Below are positions 15,067 to 24,205 of a DNA stretch of 35,965 bases, piece after piece (within the stretch, counting starts at the first letter, position 1; each line of letters opens with the position of its first letter). The translations under genes and the position numbers were made by a program. The notes beneath the pieces were generated by a model. That model ran no database searches, was not told where the DNA came from, and was given only the letters and a program-made list of their open reading frames with translations. Origin of the DNA: an uncultured Bacilli bacterium (GTDB lineage Bacteria; Bacillota_I; Bacilli_A; RF39; UBA660); the NCBI GenBank assembly GCA_934098375.1, contig CAKOOC010000012.1, positions 1-35,965 on the forward strand. The letters are read 5' to 3'.

Positions 15067-18000
15067 TTACTTGAAGATATTTTTAATTTTTTGCCATAAA
15101 GATGTTTTAGTATTTTCTTTAACAGTAGTGTTTTTAGTTTCTTCTTTCTTTTCACCATCAACAACTAAAACAAATTTTGTTTCACTATCTTTATCTAAGT
15201 TATTATGATTCATAACAGATTTATAGTTTTCTCCTAAAGAGGCAGTTTTTTCTAGTCTTTCAGATAATCCTTTGACATCATTATTTACTAGACTGGCGAT
15301 AGTTTTAATTCCTTCATTATTAAATTTAGTAACACCACTTGATAGTTCATTTAAGCCATTATCAATTAAAGAAATGTTTTCATATAAAGTGTTTAGAGAA
15401 GTAGCAAAGGAATTAGTTGCAGCAGTTTTGACACTATTAGCAACATTTGTTGATACACTAGAAGATACACTTTTAGCGGTATTTATAGCAGCATTATAAC
15501 TAGCAGATACAGCAACATTTTTAGATACTTTTTCAGCAACACCCATAGTTACTTTAGAGCTTACTTCTGTAGCAGTGCTAGTATAACTTTCAGTTAAAAT
15601 ATTTTGTAAGGTATTTATTTCATTAACATTAGCACAACTTTGTTTTTCTTCAGGAGTCATTTCATCAGGAGTTTTTCCTAAAGCTTCTAGAGTTTTAGTA
15701 GCAGTTAAACATACTTTAGTATCATTTACAATATCAATTTGTTTAAACTCAATGTATTTAGTAATAGCAGTCGTTAAATTATTTTTAACAGTTTCAGAAA
15801 TACTATTTTGTAAGTTTTCATCTGTTTCATTTAAATTTGCTTTAACAGTTTCCCAAGCAGAATCAGCGATGGCTTTTTTATATTCATCAGTGAATGTTTC
15901 ATTTACGCCACTTACAGCAGCATCAACAATGCCTTTTAAAGCGGTTTCATTTAAAGCATTACTTTTATCATTTTTTAAAGTATTAATAGATGAGGATAAA
16001 GCACTTTTTAAAGTATTAGAACCATTTTTTAATTCTTTAGTACTATTATCTATTAAATCCATATTTTGACTTAATTCATCAACTTTACTATAGATTTTAT
16101 CTAAATCATTTAGTTTACTAATATCACTACTAGATATTAATTTAGGACTAACAACATTGTACATTGATGGAAGCTCAAAGTTATCAGTATTATAAGATAA
16201 GACAATTTTATTTAAGTCTTTTAAATTATCAAGTTTTAAATTGTCATAAAGGCCAGGTGCACTTAAGGCAACTACAACATTTTTAGTACCAGTAGAAATT
16301 ATTTTACCATTTGTTACACTAATATTTTCGGCATCACTTGGTAAAATAGTACCAAACATAATAGTAAATGGTGTATACATAGTTTCATTTTTACCATTAA
16401 TTTTAACGGTATGTTTATCATTATTAACATATTTAATAGTTACTTCTACTTTACCTTTTTGGCCAAGTAAATCTTCAAGTTTAATGTCTTTACCATCTAA
16501 TTTATATGAGATAGAGATATTTATAGGTAAAGATTTTTCATATGTCCCTTGATAGAAAATATCGTTTCCATTACTTTCCCAAGTTATTTTGTTACCATCA
16601 ATAGTGTAAGTTTCATCACCATTAATGTTTAAAATATTTTTAAGTTCCGTATAATCATTTATTTGATTTAATTTAGAACTATTTAAAAGTCTTTCATTTA
16701 TATAAATAGATTTGCTTTTTCCTGTAGAATCTAATTTACCATAAACAGTTTCTACTTTTGTTAAAGCATTAACGTTTAGGGCATTAGCAGTTAGCATAAA
16801 AGCACTAAGAGCTAATACAGCTAATTTTTTATTATTCTTTTTCATATTATCTTTCCTTTCTTCTTTGATAAATAATTTATCACTTATTAATAATATTCCT
16901 GGTAAAACAGTGATAACAATAAACATACTTATTAAAGCACCACGGCTAATTAAAGTACATAGAGAACCAACCATATCTATATCGGAATATACCCCTACTC
17001 CAAAGGTAGCAGCAAAGAAGCATAAACCACTAGTTAAAATAGATGCACCATTATAATTTAAAGTTTTAATCATCGCTTCTTTTTTGTCTTTAGTTTCTTT
17101 ACGATTATTTTTGTAAGTAGTTGTAAGTAAGATAGCATAATCGATAGTAGCACCTAACTGAATAGTACCAAGAACAATTGGAGCAACAAATGGTAAAACG
17201 GCACCACTATAGTAAGAAATACTCATATTAGTAAAGATAGCAAATTCGATAGCGGCAATAAGTAGTATAGGCAAGAAAGCATTTTTAAGAACACATAATA
17301 ATATTAGTAAGATAATGACAATTGAATAAGTATTAACGTTATTAAAGTCAGTATTACTAGTAGTTATTAGGTCTTTCATTAAAGGTCCCTCACCTGCTAC
17401 TATGGCATTTTCATCATAGTTTTTAACGATATCATTTACTATAGTTATTTGATCATTTAGCTCATCAGATGCTACTTCATATAATGAGTTTACTAAAATC
17501 ATTTGATATTTATCATTTTTAAATATTTTTAGAATATCTTCACTTAACATATTTTCTGTTAAGCCATATTCTTGTAATTTATCAAATGATAATACAAAAT
17601 CGACTCCTTCAACTTTTCTAAGTTCATCAGTTAAAGCGTTTACTTTATTAGGTTTATCTTTAGCATCTAATAAAATAATTTCAGGACTTACGATATTGTA
17701 ATGATCTTTTAAGTATTCATTAGTTTTAATACTTTCTAAAGTATCTGGTAAGGATCTATCGATTTTATAATAAACTTCACATTTACGGTAAGATAGATAC
17801 ATAGGAACAAGTAATACTAAGAAGATGCAGAATAAAATGACATGATGTTTAACAACAAAGGTGTTTAGTTTATTAAAGTTTAATGATAAACTCTTATGTT
17901 TAGTTTTTTCTAGAAGTTTATCAAATGTTAAAATTAAGCATGGATATAAAGTAAGAACAGATACTAAACCTAGTAAAACACCTTTAGCCATAACGATGCC

Positions 18001-18897
18001 TAAATCTTTACCTAAAGTTAACTGCATAAAGCATAGAACTAGGAAGCCGGCAATAGTTGTTAGGGATGAACCAATAACAGAAGTAAATGTTTCGGAAATA
18101 GCTTCGGACATAGCTTCTTCTTTATCTTTATATTTTTTCTTTTTATCTTTATATGAATGGTATAAGAAAATAGAAAAATCAGTAGTAACACCTAATTGTA
18201 AAACAGCAACTAAGGCTTTGGTAATATAAGATATTTGGCCTAGAAAGATATTTGTTCCTAAGTTTACTAGGATAGCAGCACCAATATTAAGTAAAAGTAA
18301 TATAGGGGCAACATATGAATCTAGGGATAACTCTAAGACTAAAGTACATAGAACAACCGCAATAATAATATAAATGGTAATTTCACTTTCAGACAAATTC
18401 ATGGTATCGAGAACCATGGAACTCATCCCGCCAAGATTTAAATTATCATCAAGGGTACGAATTACTTTAACCGCATTAATAGTTTCTTCACTTGATGTAC
18501 CACCAGCAAAGGTAATAAATAGCATATCGGTATTTTCTTCATGGAAATGATCTTTAATTTCACTTGGCAACATATTGATATCAATATTAGTACCAATTAC
18601 ATCATATAAAGATACAACGTTGTTTACTCCTTCAACTTTTTTAATTTTTTCTTCTAATTTTAGGATATCTTTTCCTTTAGAGTTTTCAATGACCGCGATG
18701 GAATAAGAACCCATATCGAAATCTTCAGTTAAGATATTTTGGCCTTTGATAGTTTCAATATCTTTTGGTAAGTAGACTAAAATATCATAATTTACTCTAG
18801 TTAAGGACATACCAATAAAAGATAAGACTAATAAGCAGGCTGATATAAATATGATTAACTTTTTCTTTTCGCATATTTTTTTAGCAAATTTTTTCAT
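15067..18897 (-). CDS. MMPL/RND-family exporter fused to a secreted coiled-coil domain
   Basis: 1276 aa from the ATG at 18895-18897, chosen for its AAGGAG site; an ATG 8 codons earlier has none. Residues 1-684 are an MMPL transporter with about 12 helices in two halves. Each half has a large loop after its first helix and a GD/GATTDF-type core (LQLGVTTDFSIFLYHSY; IQLGATIDYAILLTTTY). After the last helix comes EERKDN and then MKKNNKKLAVLALSAFMLTANA, a good secretion signal, followed by about 570 aa of β-rich sequence and a long Ser/Ala/Thr helical region resembling YhgE/Pip-type proteins. The C-terminus is Lys-rich with WQKIKNIFK. A divergent TetR-type regulator 170 nt away suggests drug- or lipid-responsive control. 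The fusion may represent two genes joined in frame. Confidence 0.8.
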   Translation of the reverse strand: MKKFAKKICEKKKLIIFISACLLVLSFIGMSLTRVNYDILVYLPKDIETIKGQNILTEDFDMGSYSIAVIENSKGKDILKLEEKIKKVEGVNNVVSLYDVIGTNIDINMLPSEIKDHFHEENTDMLFITFAGGTSSEETINAVKVIRTLDDNLNLGGMSSMVLDTMNLSESEITIYIIIAVVLCTLVLELSLDSYVAPILLLLNIGAAILVNLGTNIFLGQISYITKALVAVLQLGVTTDFSIFLYHSYKDKKKKYKDKEEAMSEAISETFTSVIGSSLTTIAGFLVLCFMQLTLGKDLGIVMAKGVLLGLVSVLTLYPCLILTFDKLLEKTKHKSLSLNFNKLNTFVVKHHVILFCIFLVLLVPMYLSYRKCEVYYKIDRSLPDTLESIKTNEYLKDHYNIVSPEIILLDAKDKPNKVNALTDELRKVEGVDFVLSFDKLQEYGLTENMLSEDILKIFKNDKYQMILVNSLYEVASDELNDQITIVNDIVKNYDENAIVAGEGPLMKDLITTSNTDFNNVNTYSIVIILLILLCVLKNAFLPILLIAAIEFAIFTNMSISYYSGAVLPFVAPIVLGTIQLGATIDYAILLTTTYKNNRKETKDKKEAMIKTLNYNGASILTSGLCFFAATFGVGVYSDIDMVGSLCTLISRGALISMFIVITVLPGILLISDKLFIKEERKDNMKKNNKKLAVLALSAFMLTANALNVNALTKVETVYGKLDSTGKSKSIYINERLLNSSKLNQINDYTELKNILNINGDETYTIDGNKITWESNGNDIFYQGTYEKSLPINISISYKLDGKDIKLEDLLGQKGKVEVTIKYVNNDKHTVKINGKNETMYTPFTIMFGTILPSDAENISVTNGKIISTGTKNVVVALSAPGLYDNLKLDNLKDLNKIVLSYNTDNFELPSMYNVVSPKLISSSDISKLNDLDKIYSKVDELSQNMDLIDNSTKELKNGSNTLKSALSSSINTLKNDKSNALNETALKGIVDAAVSGVNETFTDEYKKAIADSAWETVKANLNETDENLQNSISETVKNNLTTAITKYIEFKQIDIVNDTKVCLTATKTLEALGKTPDEMTPEEKQSCANVNEINTLQNILTESYTSTATEVSSKVTMGVAEKVSKNVAVSASYNAAINTAKSVSSSVSTNVANSVKTAATNSFATSLNTLYENISLIDNGLNELSSGVTKFNNEGIKTIASLVNNDVKGLSERLEKTASLGENYKSVMNHNNLDKDSETKFVLVVDGEKKEETKNTTVKENTKTSLWQKIKNIFK
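16843..16857 (-). promoter_or_regulatory. Internal ribosome site and start codon before an internal signal peptide
   Basis: On the minus strand AAAGGAAAG lies 5 bases before ATG (16843-16845), inside the MMPL reading frame. The ATG opens a typical signal peptide (MKKNNKKLAVLALSAFMLT). A separate 592-aa secreted product (15067-16845) could therefore be made from the same frame. Confidence 0.5.
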
Positions 18898-19051
18898 ATA
18901 AATTTCTCCTTCGCTATACATTCTATTATTGTATAGGCAAAATGTGAATAAATATATTTCTATTTTTGTATGTTTTCCAACACTTTTATAGTTATGTATT
19001 GATAATAAGCAACATTTTAGTAGTTATCTTTTCTTTTGTAGGTTTTTGATT

Positions 19052-19057
19052 TATAAT
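19052..19057 (+). promoter_or_regulatory. -10 element of the TetR-type gene
   Basis: Perfect TATAAT 16 nt upstream of the chosen ATG, with no convincing -35. Transcription would begin close to the GGTGAT ribosome site, so the leader is very short. Confidence 0.4.
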
Positions 19058-19073
19058 TTACTTGGTGATGTTT

Positions 19074-19643
19074 ATGAAGGAAAAAACTGATTTAAGGGTG
19101 GTTAAAACTAAAAATGTCTTATATAATAGTTTAATTGAATTAATGAAGGAAAAGGAGTTTGAAGAGATTAAGGTATCAGATATCTGTGCTAAAGCTTTAA
19201 TAAATCGTTCGACTTTTTATGCTCATTACCAAGATAAATATGAACTTTTACAAGATTTTTTGAATTTTTTAAAGGAAGAATTTGTTAAAGAATTAGAAAA
19301 AAGTAATAAAAATTTAAATATTAGAGATTACTACATTCAATTAATTAGTTTATTTTTAGATCATATTGAAGATAAAAAAGATATTTATAATACAATTATG
19401 GTTAATAATAGAAATAGTATTATGATGGATATTTTACTTAGTGTTGTAAATAATGATGTCTTAAAAAGATTAGAACTTGATGATATTAAAACAAAAATTC
19501 CTAGAGAAGTTATTGCTAAATTTTATTTAGGTGGCGTTATTAATATTGGAGTTGAATGGATTAATGGAACCGGCAAATACACCAAAGAAGATTTAATTAA
19601 TTATTTAAATATTTTAATTCCTGAAGATATTTTAAGTTTATAA
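19074..19643 (+). CDS. TetR/AcrR-family transcriptional regulator
   Basis: 189 aa from the ATG at 19074, which has GGTGAT 4 nt upstream. In-frame TTG, GTG and ATG codons 6-12 nt earlier overlap that site and are less likely. The TetR-type helix-turn-helix is clear: TKNVLYNSLIELMKEKEFEEIKVSDICAKALINRSTFYAHYQDKYELL, with the family's STFYxHYxDKxELL signature. The C-terminal ligand region (about 80-189) has an aromatic/hydrophobic helix pattern and ends LNYLNILIPEDIL, like TetR_C forms in Firmicutes. It is divergent from the MMPL exporter, so repression of that exporter and itself is likely. I found no convincing operator palindrome in the 140-bp gap. Confidence 0.88.
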   Translation: MKEKTDLRVVKTKNVLYNSLIELMKEKEFEEIKVSDICAKALINRSTFYAHYQDKYELLQDFLNFLKEEFVKELEKSNKNLNIRDYYIQLISLFLDHIEDKKDIYNTIMVNNRNSIMMDILLSVVNNDVLKRLELDDIKTKIPREVIAKFYLGGVINIGVEWINGTGKYTKEDLINYLNILIPEDILSL

Positions 19644-19681
19644 AAAAAGAATTCACATTTGAAGTGATGTGAACTCTTTTT
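19644..19681. terminator. Bidirectional terminator between TetR gene and HdeD-like gene
   Basis: Inverted repeat AAAAAGA-A-TTCACAT / ATGTGAA-C-TCTTTTT with one internal mismatch and a T-run on each strand. The two flanking genes converge on it; its right arm overlaps the stop of the HdeD-like gene. Confidence 0.85.
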
Positions 19682-20246
19682 ATTTTGCTTCTGTTTTATT
19701 ATCTAGTAATTTTAAAATTTCTTTAATATTCTTTTTAATAATTATAGTATCAATTACACCAGTAACGGATGTAGCACAGATTAAAATGCCTAGAGATGTT
19801 GTAAGAGCAAGAGCACCTATTTCTGGATTAATAACAATAATGATACCACAAATTATAGAAATTATAGAAGATATTAACATAGATACCCAACCATCAATGT
19901 CGTATTTAGATAGCATAATCGCTAATCTAAAATCTAAAGCGGCTTTAGTAATGATTACGACACCAGCAAAGATTGGGAATAATGTTTTTACGATGTCTGG
20001 ATTAATTATCATAATAATTCCTAGTAACAATTCAACTACTCCTAAAGTTAAGAAACTTGATGAAAATATACTAGATTCTTTATCAACGATAAAGTAAATT
20101 CCGTTTACTATAAGTATTGCAGATAAAGCATAAGTCATAGTTGTAAATGATACTTCAGGAAAAATAATAAAGATTAAACCTAAAATAAACATTAAAATAG
20201 AAATTATTATTGATGATAAATATAATTTGTTTAACTTCTGTAACAT
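19680..20246 (-). CDS. HdeD/DUF308-family membrane protein
   Basis: 188 aa with six predicted transmembrane helices in three pairs, spaced as in the DUF308 (HdeD-like) repeat. Examples are SSIIISILMFILGLIFIIFPEVS, FLTLGVVELLLGIIMIINPDIV and MLISSIISIICGIIIVINPEIG. The repeated GxxxIINPxx turn after each pair is characteristic. HdeD is an acid-stress membrane protein in E. coli; the role in Firmicutes is not established. The gene is single, with its own good promoter and a shared terminator. Confidence 0.8.
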   Translation of the reverse strand: MLQKLNKLYLSSIIISILMFILGLIFIIFPEVSFTTMTYALSAILIVNGIYFIVDKESSIFSSSFLTLGVVELLLGIIMIINPDIVKTLFPIFAGVVIITKAALDFRLAIMLSKYDIDGWVSMLISSIISIICGIIIVINPEIGALALTTSLGILICATSVTGVIDTIIIKKNIKEILKLLDNKTEAK

Positions 20247-20269
20247 TATATAAACTCCTTTCTATTATC

Positions 20270-20298
20270 ATTTTAAAAGATTTTACTTATCTTGTCTA
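20270..20298 (-). promoter_or_regulatory. Promoter of the HdeD-like gene
   Basis: Minus strand -35 TAGACA (20293-20298), 17-bp spacer, -10 TAAAAT (20270-20275): five of six matches in each hexamer. An AAAGGAG site and ATG follow at the expected distance. Confidence 0.7.
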
Positions 20299-20359
20299 CC
20301 TTTAAAAAGGTTATACAACATTTTAATATATTTTGTCTGATATAACTTGTGATACTTTT

Positions 20360-22351
20360 TTAACGATTGGTTTTAATTAAATTTTTACTATATAAATATG
20401 TGATAAAGAAATAACTACCATAAATAAAGATTAAAAATAGTGAGGTTAAAAATATTGGTTTGATTAGATTATTAATACCCATGGAATTTAAAATAATCAT
20501 ACAAAATTTAATACCAAAAATAGTATGAATTATAGCAAGAGAAAGCGGTACCATAAAAAATATTAAAGTTTGTTTAAATAAAGATTTATTGATATCTTTT
20601 TCATCGGCACCAATATTTCTTAAAATAAGATACTTACCTTTATCATCAATGGCATCAGATAAGGCCTTTAAGGCTAAGATAGCTGATGATGAGATTAGAA
20701 ATATAATACCTAGATATAAACCAATAAAAGTTACCATAACAGATAAACCATTTGATGAATCTTTAATATCATTTTTAGTATTAACAGAAAAAGAATCTTG
20801 ATAATGAAGGCGATTAATTTTAGTAATTAAATTTCTTTGTTCTTCACTATCTTGGGTGATAAAATTCCCTACTAATACTTTATAGGTCGGTTTAGCATTT
20901 GCTAAAACATGATCAGGAACAATTAGAAAACCGCCATTAGTAGGATTAGCACCCATATATATAAAACTATCTATGACATTATCACTTTTGCTGGTTAAAG
21001 TTTGACCAAGAATTTTAAATTCTTTAGTTTTGCTTAATAAGTAATTATAGGTTTCTTCCTTGAAGTCACAAGAAATTAAGAATTCATTATCTTTTAGGCT
21101 TTCTTTGGTAAAATGATAAATACCCGCAAGTTTATTATAATCAGATAATTTAATCATTTCTACAGATGAGGTAACATTTAGTATGCCGAATTTAGCAAAA
21201 ATTTCATCATAATATTTATCAAATAATTTTTCATAAGTAAAATCTTCAAAAGTGTAATTATCTATGACAACATAATTCTTAAAATATTTTGAAACGCCAT
21301 TTTCTTCATATAATTTATTAATATCTTCGATGTCACTTGCAAAAAATTCATATTCGAAATCTGCTGGGGCATATTTGTTTATAGAATCATTTAAATAATT
21401 CTTAATGGAAAAAGCACTTGATAAAATGCAGATAGTCATAAACAATAAAATACATATTACAGACATAGATATTACCATGGTATTAATTTTACTGCTTATT
21501 TGTTTAAAGGTAAAAGCATTTAATTCTTTATAGTATAGGGATTTAAATTTACTAAAGATATTTAAAAATAAGCCAGATACCGAAAAGAAGAATAAAAAGG
21601 TTCCGAGGCCGCCTAGAAATATAGGTAGTAAAAGAATTGATGCATCATAATCCATTAGTTTATTTATGCCACCAGTTACCATATAGTAAGCAACTCCCAA
21701 AATAATCATAGAAAGAAGACACAGGCTTACACAGACACGAGGATTTTTAATTTTTACTTTTTCGGTTTTACGATTTGATGATAACAAGTCAATTAGCTTA
21801 CATTTATTAATAATTACCGTGTTAAAAATAATGACAACTAAGTAGATAACGCCAAAATACATAATGGTTTTTAAAGCGGCACTTTTTGAGAATGTAAAGG
21901 CATAATTAGTTAAATTAGCTTCAAACATATTAGCGATAAATACACTGGTTATTTGAGATATAAAGGTTCCGAGTAGTAGTCCGACTACTAAAGATATAAT
22001 ACCAATCAGTAAGGTTTCTAGGAAAAGCATTAAAGATATTTTGCGTTTGCTCATTCCTAAGGTTAGATAGACGCCAAACTCTTTTTTTCTTTTTTTGATT
22101 AAAAACCTAGAGGCGTAAATGATTAAAAAACCTAAAACTAAAGAGACAAATACGGACACACCGGATAAAGCCCTTATTAATAAAACAATAATTTCTCTAG
22201 TTGAGGATGATACTTTAAGCATCGCAGTTTGACTATCTAAGGAATTAAATATATAAAATATACAAACACCTAAGATTAAAGTAAAGAAATAAATAGCGTA
22301 ATCTTTAAAACTCTTTTTTAGGTTATTTATTGATAATTTACAAAGCATCAT
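20360..22351 (-). CDS. BceB-type ABC transporter permease
   Basis: 663 aa, the length and layout of BceB-family permeases. One N-terminal helix (about 15-35), then FtsX-like helices (about 55-80, 108-130, 150-180, 205-225, 235-260, 285-310) are followed by a large extracellular domain of about 200 aa (about 315-515) and three C-terminal helices. The FGVYLTLGMSKRKI segment is the FtsX-type coupling helix, and LILRNIGADEKDINKS a second copy. In Bce modules the permease senses peptide antibiotics such as bacitracin or lantibiotics and signals to the kinase. Its start overlaps the ATPase gene by 14 nt. The substrate cannot be told from sequence alone. Confidence 0.88.
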   Translation of the reverse strand: MMLCKLSINNLKKSFKDYAIYFFTLILGVCIFYIFNSLDSQTAMLKVSSSTREIIVLLIRALSGVSVFVSLVLGFLIIYASRFLIKKRKKEFGVYLTLGMSKRKISLMLFLETLLIGIISLVVGLLLGTFISQITSVFIANMFEANLTNYAFTFSKSAALKTIMYFGVIYLVVIIFNTVIINKCKLIDLLSSNRKTEKVKIKNPRVCVSLCLLSMIILGVAYYMVTGGINKLMDYDASILLLPIFLGGLGTFLFFFSVSGLFLNIFSKFKSLYYKELNAFTFKQISSKINTMVISMSVICILLFMTICILSSAFSIKNYLNDSINKYAPADFEYEFFASDIEDINKLYEENGVSKYFKNYVVIDNYTFEDFTYEKLFDKYYDEIFAKFGILNVTSSVEMIKLSDYNKLAGIYHFTKESLKDNEFLISCDFKEETYNYLLSKTKEFKILGQTLTSKSDNVIDSFIYMGANPTNGGFLIVPDHVLANAKPTYKVLVGNFITQDSEEQRNLITKINRLHYQDSFSVNTKNDIKDSSNGLSVMVTFIGLYLGIIFLISSSAILALKALSDAIDDKGKYLILRNIGADEKDINKSLFKQTLIFFMVPLSLAIIHTIFGIKFCMIILNSMGINNLIKPIFLTSLFLIFIYGSYFFITYLYSKNLIKTNR

Positions 22352-23105
22352 TTAAATCCCCTCCTAGAAGAGTAACGACATCAATGATACTGTTAAAGAA
22401 TTCTTTTCTAGTAGCGTCTCCTTTAATTAATTCGTTAAATATTTTGCCGTCTTTAATAAAGATTACCCTGGAAGCGTAACTAGCAGTAAATGCATCATGG
22501 GTTACCATAATAATTGTAGATGCTAAAGTTTCATTTAAATATTCAAAACTTTCTAATAAAGCTTTAGATGACTTAGAGTCTAGGGCTCCCGTTGGTTCAT
22601 CGGCTAAAACTAATTTGGGGTTAGTTATAATGGCTCTAGCAGAAGCAATTCTTTGTTTTTCGCCGCCACTCATTTGATATGGATATTTATTTAATATTTT
22701 TGTGATATTTAGTTTCTCTGCTATATCTTCAATTCTTTTGGCAATTTCTTTATGAGGAACATTTAAAATTGATAAAGCAAGAGCAATATTTTCATATCCC
22801 GTTAAAGTATCTAACAAATTAAAATCTTGAAAGATAAAGCCTAATTTTTCACGGCGAAAGGCATTTAGTTTGTTTCCTTTTAAGGTCGTGATGTCTTCTC
22901 CATCAACATAGATATGGCCAGTAGTTACTTTATCTATCGTGGAGATTAAATTTAAAAGAGTTGTTTTTCCCGAACCACTCGCGCCCATAATCGCAATGAA
23001 TTCTTGGGGTTTAACTGCAAAAGAAATATTGTCAATAGCTTTTGTAAGACTTGACTTATTCCCGTAGTATTTTTCGACTTTTTCAACTTTTAATATATTT
23101 TCCAT
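22338..23105 (-). CDS. BceA-type ABC transporter ATP-binding protein
   Basis: 255 aa. It has Walker A GASGSGKTTL, Q-loop IFQDFNLLDTLTGYEN, ABC signature MSGGEKQR, Walker B LVLADEPTGALD and switch His in MVTHD, all intact. This is the LolD/MacB/BceA subtype that partners FtsX-like permeases. It begins after a strong site (AAGGAG) 89 nt downstream of the kinase stop. The gap holds a perfect palindrome that may be the response-regulator site. Together with the overlapping permease gene it forms a detoxification and sensing transporter. Confidence 0.93.
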   Translation of the reverse strand: MENILKVEKVEKYYGNKSSLTKAIDNISFAVKPQEFIAIMGASGSGKTTLLNLISTIDKVTTGHIYVDGEDITTLKGNKLNAFRREKLGFIFQDFNLLDTLTGYENIALALSILNVPHKEIAKRIEDIAEKLNITKILNKYPYQMSGGEKQRIASARAIITNPKLVLADEPTGALDSKSSKALLESFEYLNETLASTIIMVTHDAFTASYASRVIFIKDGKIFNELIKGDATRKEFFNSIIDVVTLLGGDLNDAL

Positions 23106-23175
23106 AATTTTTCTCTCCTTACCAGAATAGTTTATAAAAAAAACGCGATTTTGTCGCTATTTTAATCTTACAATT

Positions 23176-23195
23176 ATATTACAATTTTGTAATAT
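23176..23195. promoter_or_regulatory. Perfect 20-bp palindrome upstream of the ABC genes, candidate BceR-type operator
   Basis: ATATTACAA-TT-TTGTAATAT: 9-bp arms with a 2-bp centre. It abuts the kinase stop codon and lies about 70 bp upstream of the ATPase start. In Bce modules the response regulator binds an inverted repeat before the transporter genes. A possible promoter (TTACAA, 16 bp, TAAGAT on the minus strand) overlaps it. A short GCGA/TCGC hairpin with eight T's follows (about 23140-23155). Confidence 0.55.
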
Positions 23196-24205
23196 TAGAG
23201 ATGATAATAATCATTTAAAGCAAAAGTTATGGTTACTTTAGTATAGCCATGCTCTTTAGATGTAATAGATATTTGGTGGCCGAGTTTGCTTATTAAATTT
23301 TTAACAATATAAAGTCCCATTCCAGTAGATTTACTATTTTGATGACCGTTTGTTCCTGTAAAAGTTTTATCAAATACGCGAGGTAAGTCTTTTTTACTTA
23401 TACCTATCCCATTATCATATATATTTAAAAAAACTAAATTATCTTCTTTGGTAATACTTATTTTAATATAAGGGTTTTCTTTACTATGATATTTAATGCT
23501 GTTACTTAAAATTTGATTAATAATAAATTCTAACCATTTGGCATCACTAAAAACGAAAGCGCTTTTATTATCGGTTATGACATCAATCTTATTTTCTAAA
23601 AGGATATTTTTATTTTTAATTAGCACATTATGAATTATTTTATTTAAGTTTACTTTTTTAATAAGATAGTCTTTTTCAGCATTTTCACTGCGGACATAAT
23701 AAAGAACTTTTTCAGTATAATCATCAAGGCGATCGATTTCTTCTTTTAGGGATTTACTTAATTTATCTTGGTGATTAAAGTGCATTAGTTCCATTGAGGC
23801 AATAGGAATTTTTACTTCATGGATCCATGTTTCAATGTATTCTTTAAAATCATTAACATTTTCCTTGTAAGAATTTATTTTTTCTAACATAGATTTATTT
23901 ATTTCATATAGACTATCATATAAAATTTGGCCTTCATAAAAGGATGGTTTGGTAAGAGTTTCTAAAATTAGATATTTTTGATCTAAGCGATTTAAAGTAA
24001 GCAGATAAAAGCCATAAAAGGCTTTCTTTTTGTGATAGTCTATCATAAAACAAGTAATAAATAAAACATTTATAATAATAATAGTAATAATTATTAATGA
24101 TATGGGCATTTTATAAGCGAAAAAGAAAAGGGTTATGATAATAATGGTTAGAAGAAAGATAAATATTTCAATAATTTTATCTTTTAAATATAAAGATGTT
24201 TTCAT
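23195..24205 (-). CDS. BceS-type intramembrane-sensing histidine kinase
   Basis: 336 aa. Two N-terminal helices (about 11-30 and 34-54) are joined by only a few residues, so there is no extracellular sensor domain; this is the intramembrane-sensing kinase plan. The H-box is YIETWIHEVKIPIASMEL with His129, very close to the BceS consensus WIHxxKxP. The ATPase part shows the N-box NQILSNSIKYH, G1 DNGIGI, F-box FDKTFTG and G2 STGMGLYIV. It overlaps the response-regulator gene by 4 nt (ATGA). Family knowledge says such kinases are activated through the partner BceAB transporter rather than by ligand directly. Confidence 0.92.
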   Translation of the reverse strand: MKTSLYLKDKIIEIFIFLLTIIIITLFFFAYKMPISLIIITIIIINVLFITCFMIDYHKKKAFYGFYLLTLNRLDQKYLILETLTKPSFYEGQILYDSLYEINKSMLEKINSYKENVNDFKEYIETWIHEVKIPIASMELMHFNHQDKLSKSLKEEIDRLDDYTEKVLYYVRSENAEKDYLIKKVNLNKIIHNVLIKNKNILLENKIDVITDNKSAFVFSDAKWLEFIINQILSNSIKYHSKENPYIKISITKEDNLVFLNIYDNGIGISKKDLPRVFDKTFTGTNGHQNSKSTGMGLYIVKNLISKLGHQISITSKEHGYTKVTITFALNDYYHL

